A DNA stretch of 64,000 bases from Streptomyces albofaciens JCM 4342 (GTDB taxonomy: Bacteria > Actinomycetota > Actinomycetes > Streptomycetales > Streptomycetaceae). Below the pieces are notes generated by a model. The model was not told where the DNA came from. It saw only the letters and a list, made by a program, of their open reading frames with translations, and made no database searches. Location of the stretch: assembly GCF_008634025.1 (NCBI RefSeq), contig NZ_PDCM01000002.1, positions 930,001 through 994,000 on the forward strand, in the 5' to 3' direction. Of this stretch, positions 46,002-55,564 are shown one piece after another. A program made the position numbers and the translations under genes. Every line of letters starts with the position of its first letter. Positions within the stretch are counted from its first letter, which is position 1.

Positions 46002-46424
46002 CTACAGGCGCTCGACGACCCGGAACCGTTCCGTCACGACCAGCGTGTCGTCGTCCACCCTGAATTCCGGGTCGCCCAGGGCCTCGCGCATGTCCGGGCC
46101 GTGCCAGAAGGTCTCGTGGTCGGCCCGCCAGTCGGCCAGCGTCCGGTGGCCCTCGCCCTCGTCGACGGCGTGTCGCAGGTCCACGTCGGCCAGGCGCAGC
46201 ACCCGTACCTCCGTCACCTCGATGACGGCCACGGGGCGGCCGTCGGAGTCCGGTACCTGGTAGCGCTCGCCTGCCTGCGGGAGGGGGTCGCCCTCGTGTT
46301 CGTAGTCGGCCAGCAGGCCCGTGGTGGTGGTCTTGGCGCCGGAGAGGACGGCGGCCACGAGCCGGTCCCGCAGGGGGCCCGGGAAGGCGAACTCGAAGGC
46401 GGGAAGCTGCTCTTGAGGAGGCAT
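46002..46424 (-). CDS. ASCH-domain protein
   Basis: A 140-residue ASCH (PUA-like RNA-binding or amidase) protein. It has FPGPLRDRLVAAVLSGAKTTTTGLL, AGERYQVPDSDGRPVAVIEVTEVRVLRLADVDL (split here by residue runs), and EGHRTLADWRADHETFW. The GxKT element and the acidic/His block are typical of family members implicated in RNA binding or amide hydrolysis. The ATG at 46424 follows GAGGAGGC. It reads in the same direction as the DoxX gene upstream. Confidence 0.88.
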   Translation of the reverse strand: MPPQEQLPAFEFAFPGPLRDRLVAAVLSGAKTTTTGLLADYEHEGDPLPQAGERYQVPDSDGRPVAVIEVTEVRVLRLADVDLRHAVDEGEGHRTLADWRADHETFWHGPDMREALGDPEFRVDDDTLVVTERFRVVERL

Positions 46425-46458
46425 GCGGGTCAGATTAGAGGGGTGCGCGCTCCCGGGG

Positions 46459-46872
46459 TCAGGGGCGGGACGCGGCGCGGGCCGTGTGGAGGGCCCAGGC
46501 CACCATGGGGAGTTGGAGCGGGAGGCGGCCGTAGGCGATGGCCCGCAGGGGCACGGGGCGGTGGCGCCAGTCGCGGGCCATCTTGATGTTGGCGGGGAAG
46601 ACGGCGGCGAACAGACCGGCGGCGGCCAGCGCGCCGGCCCGGCGGGTGCGCGGCAGGGCCACCGCGGCGGCGACCGCCAGTTCCGCGGCGCCGCTGGCGT
46701 ACGTCCAGGTGCGCGGGGAGCCGGGCAGCGCGCGCGGCACGATCGCGTCGAACGGCTTGGGGGCGAGGAAGTGGAGCGCCCCCATGCCACCGAGCATCCG
46801 GGCCATCGTCAGGGCGGAACGGTCCGTCGAGCGGTTCGCGGAACGGTCGGTGGTGCGGTCGGCGGCTGCCAC
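46459..46872 (-). CDS. DoxX-family membrane protein
   Basis: A 137-residue, four-helix membrane protein: ARMLGGMGALHFLAPKPFDAIVPRALP (helix 1 plus loop), TYASGAAELAVAAAVALP, AGALAAAGLFAAVFPANIKMA and LPLQLPMVAWALHTA. This is the DoxX/MauE-like pattern of small redox-associated or uncharacterised membrane proteins. The N-terminal 20 residues are a Thr/Asp/Arg/Ser repeat (DRTTDRSANRSTDRSA). The function is unknown. Confidence 0.82.
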   Translation of the reverse strand: MAAADRTTDRSANRSTDRSALTMARMLGGMGALHFLAPKPFDAIVPRALPGSPRTWTYASGAAELAVAAAVALPRTRRAGALAAAGLFAAVFPANIKMARDWRHRPVPLRAIAYGRLPLQLPMVAWALHTARAASRP

Positions 46873-46912
46873 GGGCGCTCCCGAGGTCGGTCCGGTGCGG
46901 TCGGAGCCGACC

Positions 46913-48778
46913 TTACCCGTGGGTCAGGTCGGCGGACAGGGGCTGATCGCCGTTGGGGGCGAGGTGTGCGTCACGCCGTACGAGGGCCGCGTACCGGCCG
47001 TCGGCGGCGAGGAGTTCGCCGTGGGTGCCGCGTTCGGCGATGCGGCCCGCGTCGAGGACGACGATCTGGTCGGCGTCGCGGACGGTGGACAGGCGGTGCG
47101 CGATGGTGATCGTCGTACGGCCCTTGGAGAGCGCGTCCATGGCCTGCTGCACCGCGTGTTCCGTACGGGTGTCCAGCGCGCTGGTGGCCTCGTCGAGGAC
47201 GAGGACGGGCGGGTCGCGCAGGATCGTGCGGGCGATGGCGAGCCGCTGCTTCTCGCCGCCGGAGAAGCGGTGGCCGCGTTCGCCCACGAGGGTGTCGTAG
47301 CCGTCCGGCAGGGCCGCGATGTGGTCGTGGATCTGGGCCGCGCGGGCGGCGGCCTCCAGTTCGTCGTCGGTGGCGTCCGGCTTGGCGAAGCGGAGGTTGT
47401 CGGCGACGGAGGCGTGGAAGAGGTACGTCTCCTGGGAGACCACGCCGACCGCGCGGGCGAGGGAGTCGAAGTCCAGGTCGCGTACGTCGACGCCGTCCAG
47501 GGTGACACGGCCGGCCGTCACGTCGTACAGCCGCGGCACCAGGTAGCTGAGGGTGCTCTTGCCGCTGCCGGTCGCCCCGACGACGGCGAGGCTGGTGCCG
47601 GCCGGGACGGTCAGGTCGATGTCGCGCAGGGTGGCGCGGGCGGGTGCCTCGCCCGGTGTACCGGCCGCGTTCTCACCGCTGTCGTACGAGAACGTCACGC
47701 CCTCGAAGCGGATCTCGCCGCGCGGCTCGGCCAGGCGTACCGGGTGTGCCGGTTCGGTGATGGTCACCGGCAGGTCGAGGTATTCGAAGATGCGCTGGAA
47801 GAGCGCGATCGAGGTCTGCATCTGCACGCCGGTGGACAGCAGCGAGACGGTGGGACGCAGCAGGCCCTGCTGGAGCGTGACGAAGGCGACGAGGGTGCCG
47901 AGGGAGAACGCGGGGCCGCCGATCTGGAGGACGAGCCCGGCCGACCAGTAGATGAGGGCGGGCATGGCGGCCATGACGATGCCGATGGTGGCCATCCGCC
48001 AGCGTCCGGCCATGTTGGCGCGGACCTCCAGGCCGACCAGCCGCTCAGACTCGATGGCGAAGCTCTTGGTGAGCGAGTCGGCGCGGCCCATGGTGCGGCC
48101 GAGCAGGATGCCGCTGACCGACAGCGACTCGGTGACCATGGCGGACATCGCGGCCATCTGCTTCTGCCGGGCCGTGGTGATCTTCTTGCGCTCGTTGCCG
48201 ACCCGGCGGCTGATCCACACGAAGAGCGGGAGCAGCAGCAGGGAGACCAGGGTCAGCCGCCAGTCGAGGGCGATCATGGCGACGATGGTGGCGACCACCG
48301 AGGTCAGGTTGGAGACCAGGGAGGTGGCGGTGGAGGTGACGGTGGCCTGCATGCCGCCGATGTCGTTGGCGATGCGGGACTGCACCTCGCCGGTGCGGGT
48401 GCGGGTGAAGAACGCCAGCGGCATGCGCTGGAGCTTGGCGTAGACGGCGGTGCGCAGGTCGTGCATGACGCGCTGCCCGACCGTGGTCGATATCAGCGTC
48501 TGCAGGACGCCGAAGACGCTGGTCAGCACGGCGGTGGTGATCATGCCGACGGCGAGCAGGGTCAGCAGGCCGGTGCGGCGCTCGGGGATCGCCACGTCCA
48601 GGACGGCGCGGAGCAGGAACGGGGAGGCGACCGAGACCAGCGAGGAGGCGGCCACCAGCAGGCCCACCGTGGCCAGCCGGCCGCGGTAGGGGCGGAAGAG
48701 GGCGAGGATGCGCCGCACCTGGGCCGGCTGGGCCGGGTCCCGGGGCGGCGGGGTCCACTCGGGTACGTCGGGGCGCAT
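46913..48778 (-). CDS. ABC multidrug-type exporter (fused permease and ATPase)
   Basis: A 621-residue half-transporter. Six membrane helices span residues about 35-330, then an ATPase domain: VVGATGSGKSTLSYLVPRLY (Walker A), AVGVVSQETYLFHASVADNL (Q-loop), HRFSGGEKQRLAIARTIL (signature), VLVLDEATSALDTRTE (Walker B) and ITIAHRLSTV (H-loop). All motifs are intact, so it should act as a homodimer exporting drugs or lipids. It is divergent from a MarR-type gene with a shared operator, so it is probably repressed by that protein. Confidence 0.92.
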   Translation of the reverse strand: MRPDVPEWTPPPRDPAQPAQVRRILALFRPYRGRLATVGLLVAASSLVSVASPFLLRAVLDVAIPERRTGLLTLLAVGMITTAVLTSVFGVLQTLISTTVGQRVMHDLRTAVYAKLQRMPLAFFTRTRTGEVQSRIANDIGGMQATVTSTATSLVSNLTSVVATIVAMIALDWRLTLVSLLLLPLFVWISRRVGNERKKITTARQKQMAAMSAMVTESLSVSGILLGRTMGRADSLTKSFAIESERLVGLEVRANMAGRWRMATIGIVMAAMPALIYWSAGLVLQIGGPAFSLGTLVAFVTLQQGLLRPTVSLLSTGVQMQTSIALFQRIFEYLDLPVTITEPAHPVRLAEPRGEIRFEGVTFSYDSGENAAGTPGEAPARATLRDIDLTVPAGTSLAVVGATGSGKSTLSYLVPRLYDVTAGRVTLDGVDVRDLDFDSLARAVGVVSQETYLFHASVADNLRFAKPDATDDELEAAARAAQIHDHIAALPDGYDTLVGERGHRFSGGEKQRLAIARTILRDPPVLVLDEATSALDTRTEHAVQQAMDALSKGRTTITIAHRLSTVRDADQIVVLDAGRIAERGTHGELLAADGRYAALVRRDAHLAPNGDQPLSADLTHG

Positions 48779-48876
48779 GGCTCCTTCGGATGAGGTGTCG
48801 GAAGCGGTACGGGGTCGTAGATGTGACGGCGATCTTGATCTTGATCGTCGGAAGCGGCACGGGCACGCGGCAGCCG

Positions 48877-48927
48877 AGCATAGTTCATTGTTACCTATAT
48901 TCACAATGAACTAGGTCCTGATATCCT
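48877..48927. promoter_or_regulatory. MarR operator and divergent promoters
   Basis: A perfect 11-bp inverted repeat, TAGTTCATTGT (48881-48891) and ACAATGAACTA (48903-48913), has an 11-nt spacer and is strikingly AT-rich here. Plus strand: TTCACA (48900-48905), 16 nt, TATCCT (48922-48927), then 6 nt to the marR ATG, which implies a leaderless mRNA. Minus strand: TTGTGA (48906-48901), 18 nt, TATGCT (48882-48877) for the exporter. Both -35 boxes overlap the right arm. Confidence 0.85.
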
Positions 48928-48933
48928 CCGGCC

Positions 48934-49395
48934 ATGCCCTCCCCCGACCCCGCCGCCACCGAACCCGACCTGGCGGAACAGCTGGTGCGCCTCACCCGCC
49001 GCATGCACCGCGCGCAGCAGCGGCACATGGAAGACCTCGACATCGCCCTGACCCCCGCGCAGACCCGGCTGCTGCGCATCGTGGACCACTACCGCGACCA
49101 GGCGCCGCCCCGCATGGCCGACCTGGCCGCGCGCCTGGAGGTCGTGCCGCGGGCGGTGACCACGCTGGTCGACGCGCTGGAGGCGAAGGACGCGGTGCGC
49201 CGGGTGCCGGACCCCGCCAACCGCCGGGTCGTACGGATCGAGCTGACCGACACCGGCCGTTCGACGCTGCGCGCGTTGCGCGGCGCGCGCCGGGCCGCCG
49301 CACGGGACATCCTGGCCCCACTGACCGCCGAGGAGCGGGACGTGCTCGGCGGCCTGTTGTCCACCCTCGTCGACGGGGCGGCCACCCACTGCTGA
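48934..49395 (+). CDS. MarR-family repressor of the adjacent exporter
   Basis: A 153-residue winged-helix regulator: DLAEQLVRLTRRMHRAQQRHM dimer helix, ALTPAQTRLLRIVDHY, MADLAARLEVVPRAVTTLVDALEAKDAVRRV (recognition helix, split by run) and PANRRVVRIELTDTGRSTLR wing. It is probably translated from a leaderless mRNA. The perfect inverted repeat between it and the ABC exporter fits autorepression and repression of the exporter, relieved by a small ligand. Confidence 0.93.
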   Translation: MPSPDPAATEPDLAEQLVRLTRRMHRAQQRHMEDLDIALTPAQTRLLRIVDHYRDQAPPRMADLAARLEVVPRAVTTLVDALEAKDAVRRVPDPANRRVVRIELTDTGRSTLRALRGARRAAARDILAPLTAEERDVLGGLLSTLVDGAATHC

Positions 49396-49471
49396 AACAC
49401 TGGCCGGGGTGGCCGCTGCGGACGCCGGAGCGGCCGTCCGAGCGAGCCGAGCGGACCGGAGGTACGTCGTC

Positions 49472-52400
49472 ATGCCCCTGCTGGAACCGAAGCCCGCGGC
49501 CCTGCGTCCGGCCGCCACCGAGGGCCCGTACCACGACCGGGTGACGGACCGGCAGGCGTCCGGCACGCCGGAGCGGCTGCGCGACGACCTGGTGGCGCTG
49601 CTCGGCCCGGACAAGGTGCTGCACACCGTCTCCGACCTGGTCCGGTACGCCTCCGACGCCAGCCCCTACCGCTTCCTGCCACAGGTCGTCGTGCTGGCCG
49701 AGGACGTCGACGACGTGTCCGCGGTCTTCTCCTACGCGCACGGCAAGGGCCGTCATGTCGTCTTCCGGGCCGCCGGGACCTCGCTCAACGGACAGGCGCA
49801 GGGCGAGGACATCCTCGTGGACGTGCGCCGGCACTGGGCGGGCGTCGAGGTGCTGGACGACGGCGCCCGCGCCCGCGTCCGGCCCGGCACCACGGTCGTA
49901 CGGGCCAACGCCGCGCTCGCCCGGCACGGCAGGCTGCTCGGCCCGGACCCGGCCAGCGCCATCGCCTGCACGCTGGGCGGCGTGGTGGCCAACAACGCGT
50001 CCGGCATGACGGCGGGCACCACCCGCAACTCGTACCGGACGCTGGCCTCGGTCACCCTCGTGCTGCCCTCCGGGACGATCGTGGACACCGGCGACCCGGC
50101 CGCGGACGGGGAACTGGCGCGTGCCGAACCCGAACTGTGCCGCGGGCTGCTGGCGCTGAAGGCGGAGATCGAGGCGGACCCGGAGCTGGTGGCCCGGATC
50201 CGCGCCAAGTACGAGATCAAGAACACCAACGGCTACCGGCTGGACGCTTTCCTGGACGGCGCGACACCGGCCGAGATCCTGCGCGGGCTGGCGGTGGGTT
50301 CCGAGGGCACCCTCGCCTTCATCGCGGAGACCGTCTTCGAGACGCTGCCGCTGAACCGGTACACCTCCACCGCCCTGCTGTTCTTCCCGTCGCTGAGCGC
50401 CGCCGCGGCGGCCGTACCGCTGTTCAACGAGGCGGGCGCGATCGCCGTCGAGCTGATGGACGGCAACACGCTGCGCGCCTCGGTGAGCGTGCCCGGGGTG
50501 CCGGCCGACTGGGCGGAGCTGCCGAAGACGACCACCGCGCTGCTGGTCGAGTTCCGCGCGCCCGACGAGGCCGCGCGCGACGCCCGGGAGGAGGCCGCGC
50601 GGAAGGTGCTGGCGGGGCTGGAACTGGTCACCCCGGTCGCCTCCGTCACCAACGAATTCACCCGCGACCCCGCGCTCATCGCCGGGTACTGGAAGGCCCG
50701 CAAGGCGTTCGTCACCGCGGTCGGCGGCTCCCGCCCGTCCGGTACGACGCTGATCACCGAGGACTTCGCCGTACCGCCGTCCCGGCTCGCCGAGGCCTGC
50801 ACGGCGCTGCTGGAGCTCCAGGACCGGCACGGCTTCGACGCGGCGGTGGCGGGCCACGCCGCCCACGGCAACCTGCACTTCCTGCTCGCCTTCGACGCCG
50901 CCCGGCCCGCCGACGTGAAGCGCTACGCCGCCTTCATGGACGAGTTCTGCGCGCTGACCGTCGAGCGCTTCGACGGCTCGCTGAAGGCCGAGCACGCCAC
51001 CGGCCGCAACATCGCGCCGTTCCTGGAGCTGGAGTGGGGCCCGCGCGCCACGGAACTGATGTGGCGTATCAAGCGGACCCTGGACCCGCACGGCATCCTG
51101 GCCCCGCGCGTCCTGCTCGACCGCGACCCGAAGGCGCACCTGCGCGGCCTGAAGACCATTCCGCAGGTCGAGGCGGTCGCCGACCCGTGCATCGAGTGCG
51201 GCTTCTGCGAACCGACCTGCCCCAGCCAGGACCTGACCACCACACCGCGCCAGCGCATCGTGCTGCGCCGCGAGATGATGCGCCAGCCCCCGAGGTCGCC
51301 GGTCACCGGCGCCCTGCTGGACGCCTACGGCTACGACGCGGTGGACACCTGCGCGGGCGACTCGACCTGCAAGCTGGCCTGCCCCGTCGGCATCGACACC
51401 GGCGTGCTGATGAAGGAGTTCCGGCACCGGCGCCACTCCCCCGCCGAGGAACGCGCCGCGGCCCTGACGGCCCGGCACTTCAAAGCGGTGGAGCGGTCGG
51501 CGCGGCTGGCGGTGGCCGCCGCCGCGAAGATCGGCGACCGGATCGGGGAAGGGCCGGCCGACCGGCTGCTGAAGTCCCTGACGGGCGCCGCGCGCAAGGC
51601 GGTACGGCCCGATCTGGTACCGGAATGGCTGCCGCAGATCCCCGGCGCCGCAGCCCGCAAGCTGCCCGCCACCCGGCGGGTGGGAGCCGGCGCGGTCTAC
51701 TACCCGGCCTGCGTCAACCGCATCTTCGGGGAACCGGACGGCTTCGACGGGCCCTCCCTGCCCGAGGCGGTCGTGGCGGTGTCCGCGCGCGCGGGAAAGC
51801 CGGTGTGGATCCCCTCCGATGTGCAGGGCACCTGCTGCGCCACCATCTGGCACTCCAAGGGCTACGACGAGGGCAACGCGGTGATGGCCAACCGCATCGT
51901 GGAAGCGGCCTGGGGCTGGACCGCGGGCGGACGGCTGCCGCTGGTCGTGGACGCGTCCTCGTGCACCCTGGGCATCGCCCACGAGGTCGTGCCGTACCTG
52001 ACCCCCGGCAACCGGGAGCTGCACGCGGAACTGACCGTCGTGGACTCGGTGGTCTGGGCGGCCGAGGAACTGCTGCCGCGCCTGGAGATCCGTCGTACGG
52101 TCGGCTCCGCCGTACTCCACCCGACCTGCTCCATGCGGCACCTGGGCGACGAGGCACAGCTGCGCGCCGTCGCCGAAGCGTGCGCGACGGAGGTGGTCGT
52201 CCCGGACGACGCGGGCTGCTGCGCCTTCGCGGGCGACCGCGGCATGCTGCACAAGGAACTGACCGAGGCGGCAACCGCGAAGGAGGCCGCGGAGGTGACG
52301 TCCCGCCCCTTCGACGCGCACCTGTCGGCGAACCGGATGTGCGAGGTGGGCATGGACCACGCGACGGGCGGCCGGGGCTATCACTCGGTGCTGCTGGCGC

Positions 52401-52489
52401 TGGAAAAGGCTACGCGGCCGGGGGTGGGACGACCCGGGTCGGGACGGCCGGGGGTGGGACGGCCGGGAGTGGGACGACCGGGGGCGTGA
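49472..52489 (+). CDS. D-lactate dehydrogenase-type FAD/Fe-S oxidoreductase
   Basis: A 1005-residue fusion. The FAD-binding PCMH domain (about 60-240; VVFRAAGTSLNGQAQGEDIL, GGVVANNASGMTAGTT) and FAD-oxidase C domain (about 270-540; AGHAAHGNLHFLLAFD) are followed by two [4Fe-4S] motifs near 565-640: CIECGFCEPTCPSQDL and CAGDSTCKLACPVGID. CCG domains come last (GTCCATIWHSKGYDEGN, HPTCSMRHLG, DDAGCCAFAGDRGMLH). This is the DLDH/GlcD-plus-GlpC architecture that passes electrons from D-lactate to quinone. The C-terminal GVGRP repeats come from a 15-bp DNA repeat. The ATG follows CGGAGG. Confidence 0.9.
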   Translation: MPLLEPKPAALRPAATEGPYHDRVTDRQASGTPERLRDDLVALLGPDKVLHTVSDLVRYASDASPYRFLPQVVVLAEDVDDVSAVFSYAHGKGRHVVFRAAGTSLNGQAQGEDILVDVRRHWAGVEVLDDGARARVRPGTTVVRANAALARHGRLLGPDPASAIACTLGGVVANNASGMTAGTTRNSYRTLASVTLVLPSGTIVDTGDPAADGELARAEPELCRGLLALKAEIEADPELVARIRAKYEIKNTNGYRLDAFLDGATPAEILRGLAVGSEGTLAFIAETVFETLPLNRYTSTALLFFPSLSAAAAAVPLFNEAGAIAVELMDGNTLRASVSVPGVPADWAELPKTTTALLVEFRAPDEAARDAREEAARKVLAGLELVTPVASVTNEFTRDPALIAGYWKARKAFVTAVGGSRPSGTTLITEDFAVPPSRLAEACTALLELQDRHGFDAAVAGHAAHGNLHFLLAFDAARPADVKRYAAFMDEFCALTVERFDGSLKAEHATGRNIAPFLELEWGPRATELMWRIKRTLDPHGILAPRVLLDRDPKAHLRGLKTIPQVEAVADPCIECGFCEPTCPSQDLTTTPRQRIVLRREMMRQPPRSPVTGALLDAYGYDAVDTCAGDSTCKLACPVGIDTGVLMKEFRHRRHSPAEERAAALTARHFKAVERSARLAVAAAAKIGDRIGEGPADRLLKSLTGAARKAVRPDLVPEWLPQIPGAAARKLPATRRVGAGAVYYPACVNRIFGEPDGFDGPSLPEAVVAVSARAGKPVWIPSDVQGTCCATIWHSKGYDEGNAVMANRIVEAAWGWTAGGRLPLVVDASSCTLGIAHEVVPYLTPGNRELHAELTVVDSVVWAAEELLPRLEIRRTVGSAVLHPTCSMRHLGDEAQLRAVAEACATEVVVPDDAGCCAFAGDRGMLHKELTEAATAKEAAEVTSRPFDAHLSANRMCEVGMDHATGGRGYHSVLLALEKATRPGVGRPGSGRPGVGRPGVGRPGA

Positions 52490-52880
52490 GGCCAGGGGCG
52501 TGAGGCCAGGGGCGTGAGGCCAGGGGCGTGAGGGCCCACAGCGGCGGCTGCGCGGGTCCTGGCGTAGGCCCTGTACGGAGCCGGGCGTGAAGCCCTGCGC
52601 GGAGCCCTGCATGGGTCCTGGCGTGGCCCCTGCGCGGATCCTGGCGTGAGCCCTGCGTGAAGACCTGCGTGTGCGCTGCGCGAAGACTTGCATGAGCCCT
52701 GCACGGAGCCCTGGGTGTGCCCTGCGCGGAGGCCTGGGTATGCCCTGTGTGGAGGCCTGGGTATGCCCTGCGTGAGCCCTGCACGAAGCCCTGCGTGAGC
52801 ATCTACGGGGCGAATCGAACGCCCTCGTCCCCCCAGCGGGGGGATACCCGGGCGCGGGCTGCGCGAATCAGATCGGGCCG
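52427..52880. repeat. Stacked tandem repeats
   Basis: Four 15-bp units (52427-52485) encode the GVGRP tail of the upstream gene. They are followed by 14-bp GGGGCGTGAGGCCA copies at 52481-52494, 52495-52508 and 52509-52522. About 52530-52800 is then filled with degenerate CCCTGCGTGAGCCCTGCACGG-type units of about 24 bp. From 52880 to 53002 there is ordinary leader DNA with a strong SD (TTTGGAGGACCG). No gene is supported in the array. Confidence 0.8.
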
Positions 52881-53002
52881 CGGCCGCCCGAGCGGAGGCG
52901 TTCCGTCCGGGCGGCCCTCTTGTGCCCCGTGCCGCTCACCCGCCAAGGTCCTCTGCGAGGTTCACGCTTCCGCCACGCACCATCCGTTCCTTTGGAGGAC
53001 CG

Positions 53003-54481
53003 ATGAACGAGGCACCATCGCAGCGCCACGAGCCCCACGAGCACGACGGCCAGGAGGAGGGCCCCGGGCACGACGGGCCGAGACCCAGCAGGCGTTCCGT
53101 CCTGTGGACCGCCGGGGCGGCGGGGGCCGGCCTCGGTATCGCCGGGCTGGGCAGCGGCAGCGCCGCGGCGGCCGGGACCGGACAGGCGGCCGGAGCGGCG
53201 GCGGCAGCCTGGGAAGCGGCGGCTCCGCGGCGCAAGCACAAAACCATGATCGGCGTACCGTTCGAGCGGCGCAGCACGGTACGGGTCGGCATCATCGGCC
53301 TGGGCAACCGCGGTATGGGCATGCTGCCGCTGTACCTCGACATCCCGGGCGTACGGGTCGTGGCGGTCTGCGACCCGGTCAAGGACAAGGCGGCCAAGGC
53401 CGTCCGGCTGGTCACCGGCGCCGGACAGCCGGCACCCGCCGTCTACAGCAAGGGCGACCACGACTTCGAGAACCTCGTCGAGCGCGGCGACCTCGACTTC
53501 GTGTACATCGCCACCCCGTGGGACTGGCACTTCGAGATGGCCAAGGCGGCGCTGCTGGCCGGCAAGCACGTCGGCGTGGAGTGCCCGGCCGCCATGCGCA
53601 TGGACCACCTCTGGGATCTGGTCGACCTCTCCGAGCGCACCCGCCGGCACTGCATGCAGGTGGAGAACTGCTGCTACGGCCGCAACGAGATGCGCGTCCT
53701 GCGGATGGCGCACGCGGGCCTTTTCGGCAAGCTGCTGCACGCCGCCGGCGCGTACAACCACGACCTGCGCCAGCTGATGTTCGACCCGACGTATTACGAA
53801 GGCCCGTGGCGGCGGCTGTGGCACACCCGGCTGCGCGGTGACCTCTACCCGACCCACGGCTTCGGTCCGATAGCCAACTACATGGACATCAACCGCGGCG
53901 ACCGGGTGGTACGTATGTCCAGCTACGGCACGCCCGCGCTGGGGCTCGCCGAGTACCGCGCGGCGCACATGCCGCCGGGCGACCCGAGCTGGAAGGAGTC
54001 GTACATCGAGAGCGACCGCACCTTCAGCCTCCTGCAGACCGCCAAGGGCCGGGTGCTGCGGCTGGAGCACGACGTGTCCACGCCCCACCCGTACAGCCGC
54101 ATCAACAGCCTCGGCGGCACCAAGGGCGTCTTCGAGGACTACCCGGAGCGGATCTACATCGAGCCCGACCAGAGCAACGACCAGTGGGGCGACTTCGGCC
54201 AGTACGCGGAGTGGGACCACTGGCTGTGGAAGGAGCACGCCAACCCGCCCGGCGGCCACGGCGGCATGGACTACATCATGCTGTTCCGGATCATGCAGTG
54301 CTTCCAGCTCGGGCTGGTGCCGGACTTCGACGTCTACGACGCGGCCACCTGGAGCGCGCCGGTGATGCTGAGCCACGCCTCGATCAAGGCGGAGGGCGAG
54401 CCGCAGGAGTTCCCGGACTTCACCCGGGGTCTGTGGCGCAAGCCGCGGCAGGGGGTGGACTCCCCCAGGCCGAAGGCGTGA
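53003..54481 (+). CDS. Tat-exported Gfo/Idh/MocA oxidoreductase (GH109-like)
   Basis: A 492-residue protein resembling GH109 alpha-N-acetylgalactosaminidases, which use bound NAD in a redox-assisted hydrolysis. The signal is [22 protein letters not shown], with twin Arg. The Rossmann domain has [20 protein letters not shown] and [16 protein letters not shown], then [15 protein letters not shown]. Later segments are [57 protein letters not shown] and [20 protein letters not shown]. The His/Tyr residues of these segments fit the family active site. The start follows TTTGGAGG. Confidence 0.88.
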   Translation: MNEAPSQRHEPHEHDGQEEGPGHDGPRPSRRSVLWTAGAAGAGLGIAGLGSGSAAAAGTGQAAGAAAAAWEAAAPRRKHKTMIGVPFERRSTVRVGIIGLGNRGMGMLPLYLDIPGVRVVAVCDPVKDKAAKAVRLVTGAGQPAPAVYSKGDHDFENLVERGDLDFVYIATPWDWHFEMAKAALLAGKHVGVECPAAMRMDHLWDLVDLSERTRRHCMQVENCCYGRNEMRVLRMAHAGLFGKLLHAAGAYNHDLRQLMFDPTYYEGPWRRLWHTRLRGDLYPTHGFGPIANYMDINRGDRVVRMSSYGTPALGLAEYRAAHMPPGDPSWKESYIESDRTFSLLQTAKGRVLRLEHDVSTPHPYSRINSLGGTKGVFEDYPERIYIEPDQSNDQWGDFGQYAEWDHWLWKEHANPPGGHGGMDYIMLFRIMQCFQLGLVPDFDVYDAATWSAPVMLSHASIKAEGEPQEFPDFTRGLWRKPRQGVDSPRPKA

Positions 54482-54583
54482 CGGAGCGGGGCCGGGCGGA
54501 CGCGCGGACGCGCCCGGCCCCCGCACCGCTCCGGCGGCGCGGTGCCGCCCGGGCCACTCGGAAGCACCGTCCGGAAGCGCCGC

Positions 54584-55318
54584 TCAGGCCGCCAGGTGAC
54601 CGGTGTCGCCCATGACCACCACGGGGTGCTGCCGCGGGTCGAGGGTGCGCAACAGCGTGACCAGGCCCGCCTTGGAGATGCTGACGCAGCCGGACGTACC
54701 GCTGCCGTGGTCCAGGTGGAGCCAGATGCCACCGCCCTTCTTCTGTCCCTGCGGCCGGGTCGGGTCCAGGGGTGAGGTGCCCTTGACGCGGTTGTAGTCG
54801 ACCGCGATGACGTGGTCGAAGTCGTGCCGGGTCTTCTTCTCCCAGTACGGGGGTGGGGTGAAGGCCGCCGAGTGGGTGTACGGCAGCTTCGCGCCCGGGT
54901 CGGGCAGCACGCCGCCCGCGTCGGTGAGGCTGTAGACGCCGACCGGACTGCGCAGATCGTCCTCGTGGTGGTCGGTGGTCCAGCCCTTCCTGCCGTTGTG
55001 CGCGGGCCAATCGGCCGTACGGTGCCACCCCTTGGCCGTCTTCGTGTACAGGGCGAGCGTGGCGTCGGGCGAGTCGGCGCCCTTTCCGTACACGGCGACG
55101 ACCTGCCGTGTGTCGGCGGGGATGCGCGCTCTGAGCCGCCCGCCCACCCCGGGGATGTCCTTCGGGTACGCGGCGGCCTCGGCCTTGCGCCCGCCCTCGC
55201 CCTTCCCTTCACCGTCCGTCGATCCGCCGCCTGTGCCGCAGCCTGCCAGCAGGGCCAGCCCTGCTGCCGCCACCGCGGCCTTCCGTACCATGCAGCCCGC
55301 AGTTCGCATGATGCCCAT
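54584..55318 (-). CDS. L,D-transpeptidase (YkuD) lipoprotein
   Basis: A 244-residue exported protein. The signal GLALLAGCGTGGG carries a lipobox Cys. The catalytic domain contains GWTTDHHEDDLRSPVGVYSL, FDHVIAVDYNR and the active-site block GIWLHLDHGSGTSGCVSIS, matching H-x-G...G-C of YkuD enzymes that cross-link or trim peptidoglycan. The fold is on the short side but all key residues (His, Gly, Cys) are present. It is divergent from the ABC exporter pair. Confidence 0.85.
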   Translation of the reverse strand: MGIMRTAGCMVRKAAVAAAGLALLAGCGTGGGSTDGEGKGEGGRKAEAAAYPKDIPGVGGRLRARIPADTRQVVAVYGKGADSPDATLALYTKTAKGWHRTADWPAHNGRKGWTTDHHEDDLRSPVGVYSLTDAGGVLPDPGAKLPYTHSAAFTPPPYWEKKTRHDFDHVIAVDYNRVKGTSPLDPTRPQGQKKGGGIWLHLDHGSGTSGCVSISKAGLVTLLRTLDPRQHPVVVMGDTGHLAA

Positions 55319-55564
55319 GGTGGCACCCGGGCGGCGGTCACGGGCCCGACCGACATGGCCTGTTGGGGGCGCTCTCGCGGAAAACCTGTTGAATCAGGGC
55401 GCCGTGCCGCGCCAGTCTTCCATGGCCCTCCCACGGCGCGCCCCGCCCGCTGTCCGCGCGCGGCCCCGCCGCGGCACGACGACGCGGGCCGGCCACCGGC
55501 TCCCGGCCCAGCCCGACGCCCGTACACCCGAAGCGCCGCATGTCGGCCCTGACCTTGGGAAACC

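Noticed and set aside
52530..52800. Minus-strand frames rich in QGS/QGF/QDP repeats, considered as a repeat protein
   Set aside because: They are translations of a degenerate tandem DNA repeat; no ribosome binding site or conserved domain.
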